Assembly (NCBI GenBank): GCA_937911235.1
Contig: CALDPN010000117.1
Location: 1-15,250 of the forward strand
DNA from: an uncultured Bacteroidales bacterium
GTDB lineage: Bacteria > Bacteroidota > Bacteroidia > Bacteroidales > Paludibacteraceae
Direction: 5' to 3'
DNA length: 15,250 nucleotides
The notes under the pieces are model-generated. The model worked only from the letters and a program-made list of their open reading frames with translations. It did no database searches and was not told where the DNA came from. Positions within the stretch are counted from its first letter, which is position 1, and each line of letters starts with the position of its first letter. The translations under genes and the position numbers were made by a program. Shown piece by piece: positions 13,323-15,250 of the stretch.

Positions 13323-14768
13323 ATGGAAAGCAAAGAAAACGGAATTATTGATGAAATAGCTTCTGGCGAATATAAATATGGATTTTCCACAGATATAGAA
13401 ACAGAAACCATTCCTGTTGGTTTGTCTGAAGAAGTGGTAAGATGGATTTCTGCTAAGAAAGAAGAACCAGAATGGCTTTTAGAGTTTCGTCTAAAAGCAT
13501 TTGCATACTGGAAAACACTTTCTGTGCCAACATGGGCACATCTTGATATTCCAGAAATAGATTTTCAGTCTATTTCATATTACGCAGCACCTAGAAAAAA
13601 TGCTCCACAAAGCTTAGATGAGGTGGACCCAGAATTATTAAAAACATTTGATAAGTTGGGTATTCCACTAGAAGAGCAAAAAAGACTATCTGGTATGGCA
13701 GTAGATGCTGTAATGGATAGTACTTCTATTAAAACCACATACAAAGACGAACTAGCCAAGCTTGGTGTTATTTTCTGTTCTATCAGTGAAGCTGTTAAAG
13801 AACACCCAGAATTAGTAAAAAAATATCTAGGCTCTGTAGTTCCTTATACAGATAATTATTACGCAGCCCTAAACTGTGCTGTGTTTAGTGATGGCTCTTT
13901 TGTATATATTCCAAAGGGAGTACGTTGCCCTATGGAACTTTCCACATATTTCCGTATCAATGCTGTAAATACAGGTCAGTTTGAACGCACCCTAATAGTA
14001 GCAGACGATGATTCGTATGTGTCATATTTAGAGGGTTGTACAGCTCCACAACGCGATGAAAATCAACTTCACGCAGCTATAGTAGAAATTGTTGCTATGG
14101 ATAGAGCTGAGGTGAAATACTCTACCGTACAAAACTGGTATCCAGGCGACAAAGACGGAAAAGGTGGTATTTACAACTTCGTATCAAAACGTGCCATCTG
14201 TAAAGGCGAATCTTCAAAAGTGTCTTGGACACAAGTAGAAACAGGTTCTGCAATTACATGGAAGTATCCTAGTTGTATCCTTAAAGGTGATAATTCTGTA
14301 GGAGAATTTTATTCAGTGGCATTTACAAACCACTATCAACAAGCCGATACAGGCACAAAAATGATTCACTTGGGTAAAAATACCCGTTCACGCATAGTGT
14401 CTAAAGGTATTTCTGCAGGCAAAAGCCAAAACTCATATCGTGGTTTGGTACGCGTGGCTTCAAATGCAGACAATGCTCGCAATTTCTCACAATGCGATAG
14501 CCTTCTTTTAGGTTCAGAATGCGGAGCACATACATTCCCAGTGATAGATGTACACAATCCTTCTGCTATTTTGGAGCACGAGGCAAGTACATCAAAGATA
14601 AACGAAGACCAACTTTTCTATTGCAATCAACGTGGTATCTCTACAGAAGATGCTGTAGGACTTATCGTAAATGGTTTTGCAAAAGAAGTACTAAATAAAT
14701 TACCAATGGAATTTGCTGTAGAAGCACAAAAACTACTTCAAATTTCTCTAGAAGGAAGTGTAGGTTAA
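13323..14768 (+). CDS. sufB: Fe-S cluster assembly scaffold protein SufB
   Basis: This 481-residue scaffold of the SUF pathway forms the SufBC(2)D complex on which iron-sulfur clusters are built. Full family length, with conserved blocks YYAAPRKN, GVRCPMELSTYFRIN, LIVADDDSYVSYLEGCTAP, VQNWYPGDKDGKGGIYNFV and SRIVSKGISAGKSQNSYRG. The catalytic region is intact: Cys391 (QCDSLLLG, equivalent to E. coli Cys405) and Glu418/His419/Glu420 in ILEHEAST. The start at 13323 follows the cvpA stop by two bases and gives the usual short N-terminal extension. It is followed one base later by sufC. No separate promoter is seen, so iron-sulfur assembly seems tied to expression of the translation operon; an Fe-responsive operator is not visible. 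Confidence 0.97.
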   Translation: MESKENGIIDEIASGEYKYGFSTDIETETIPVGLSEEVVRWISAKKEEPEWLLEFRLKAFAYWKTLSVPTWAHLDIPEIDFQSISYYAAPRKNAPQSLDEVDPELLKTFDKLGIPLEEQKRLSGMAVDAVMDSTSIKTTYKDELAKLGVIFCSISEAVKEHPELVKKYLGSVVPYTDNYYAALNCAVFSDGSFVYIPKGVRCPMELSTYFRINAVNTGQFERTLIVADDDSYVSYLEGCTAPQRDENQLHAAIVEIVAMDRAEVKYSTVQNWYPGDKDGKGGIYNFVSKRAICKGESSKVSWTQVETGSAITWKYPSCILKGDNSVGEFYSVAFTNHYQQADTGTKMIHLGKNTRSRIVSKGISAGKSQNSYRGLVRVASNADNARNFSQCDSLLLGSECGAHTFPVIDVHNPSAILEHEASTSKINEDQLFYCNQRGISTEDAVGLIVNGFAKEVLNKLPMEFAVEAQKLLQISLEGSVG

Positions 14769-14769
14769 T

Positions 14770-15250
14770 ATGTTAGAAATAGTAGATTTACATGCCGAAG
14801 TAAACGGCAAAGAAATATTAAGAGGGATTAACCTTAGTGTAAAAGCAGGTGAGGTACACGCCATTATGGGTCCTAACGGCTCTGGTAAAAGTACGCTTTC
14901 ATCTGTACTTGCAGGTCATCCAGCATTTACTGTAACCAAAGGTTCTGTAACATTCAATGGCAAAGATTTATTATCTATGCCAGCAGAAGAACGTTCTCGT
15001 GCAGGTCTTTTCCTTAGTTTCCAATACCCAGTAGAAATACCAGGCGTTAGTATGGTAAACTTTATGCGAGCAGCAGTAAACGAACACCGTAAATATAAAG
15101 GTCAAGAAGCACTTTCTGCCGGCGAGTTTCTAAAACTTATGCGTGCAAAAAAAGAAATTGTAGAACTTATAGATATTGTGCACAAAATCGACCCTAACGC
15201 TTTCGTCATTGTGAATGACGTTCATGAAGTTCGCGGGGAAGGGTTTATTG
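14770..15250 (+). CDS. sufC: SufC ATPase, 5' part only, with an anomalous non-SufC end
   Basis: The frame starts one base after sufB and is open to the window edge (160 codons). Residues 1-133 are clearly SufC, the ABC-type ATPase that energises SufBCD. They carry LEIVDLHAEVNGKEILRGIN, Walker A GPNGSGKST (34-42), Q-loop Gln85 in FLSFQYPVEIPGVSMVNF (81-98) and FLKLMRAKKEIVEL (120-133). A normal SufC would go on with a DNKL-type segment and then the SGGEKKR signature. Here residues 134-160 read IDIVHKIDPNAFVIVNDVHE and then VRGEGFI. That is not SufC but resembles the C-terminal DUF2179 domain of YitT-family membrane proteins. The frame is unbroken across the join, around 15165-15170. Either the assembly is chimeric here or the gene is rearranged; the signature and Walker B are not in the window. 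Confidence 0.85.
   Translation, partial: MLEIVDLHAEVNGKEILRGINLSVKAGEVHAIMGPNGSGKSTLSSVLAGHPAFTVTKGSVTFNGKDLLSMPAEERSRAGLFLSFQYPVEIPGVSMVNFMRAAVNEHRKYKGQEALSAGEFLKLMRAKKEIVELIDIVHKIDPNAFVIVNDVHEVRGEGFI
15169..15250 (+). other. YitT/DUF2179-like coding sequence joined to sufC
   Basis: In the sufC frame these bases encode a stretch whose DPNAFVIVNDVHEVRGEGF matches the C-terminal signature of YitT-family proteins (I-x-DP-x-AFV-x-V-x-DV-x-EV-x-GEGF). The local base composition is richer in G and C than the sufC part. The window ends before the protein does. Family recognition is from memory; the departure from SufC is the firmer part of the claim. Confidence 0.6.

Overview
The window is AT-rich bacterial DNA. 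It most likely comes from a member of the Bacteroidales (phylum Bacteroidota). The evidence is: repeated Bacteroidota-type promoter boxes (TAnnTTTG, several with an upstream TTTG 19-21 bases away), an almost complete lack of Shine-Dalgarno sequences, a cargo protein with a type IX secretion (T9SS) sorting domain, paralogous secreted FISUMP/DUF1566-like proteins, and the gene order rimP-nusA-infB-cvpA-sufB-sufC known from Bacteroidales. The genus cannot be named from the sequence alone.

Region 1 (1-2594) is accessory DNA. It starts with the 3' end of a FISUMP-like secreted protein gene and a strong terminator. A compact hipB-hipA toxin-antitoxin pair follows, with its own promoter and palindromes at the transcription start. 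Behind hipA lie fragments of lost genes: a 24-codon FISUMP-like tail fused directly after the hipA stop, a terminator, and a frameshifted piece of a DUF1016/YhcG-type nuclease gene. A promoter-plus-terminator unit that could make a small RNA of about 80 bases comes last.

Region 2 (2595-5349) is housekeeping. trpS and a small TPR gene run rightwards; lolD-like and tcdA genes run leftwards. The two pairs converge on a shared bidirectional terminator.

Region 3 (5402-8262) holds two divergent genes for exported proteins: a small T9SS cargo protein and a 757-residue protein made of three FISUMP-like units separated by two InlB/Listeria-Bacteroides repeats. The last unit is closely related to the truncated gene at the window start, so the locus appears to carry a family of these genes with hipBA sitting among them.

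Region 4 (8376-15250) is one tightly packed operon for ribosome maturation (rimP), transcription elongation/termination (nusA), translation initiation (infB), a membrane protein (cvpA) and iron-sulfur cluster assembly (sufB, sufC). Adjacent genes are separated by 7, 1, -1, 2 and 1 bases. Its leader begins with a GC-rich hairpin directly after the promoter.

The most notable points are: (a) the last ~85 bases of the window, where sufC stops resembling SufC and instead reads like the C-terminus of a YitT/DUF2179 membrane protein, suggesting a chimeric junction; (b) the hipBA cassette flanked by gene debris and placed next to trpS, the product of which is a known target of one HipA-family kinase; (c) the possible small RNA; (d) a tcdA promoter so close to the start codon that the mRNA may be leaderless. 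I found no complete new system that I could defend.
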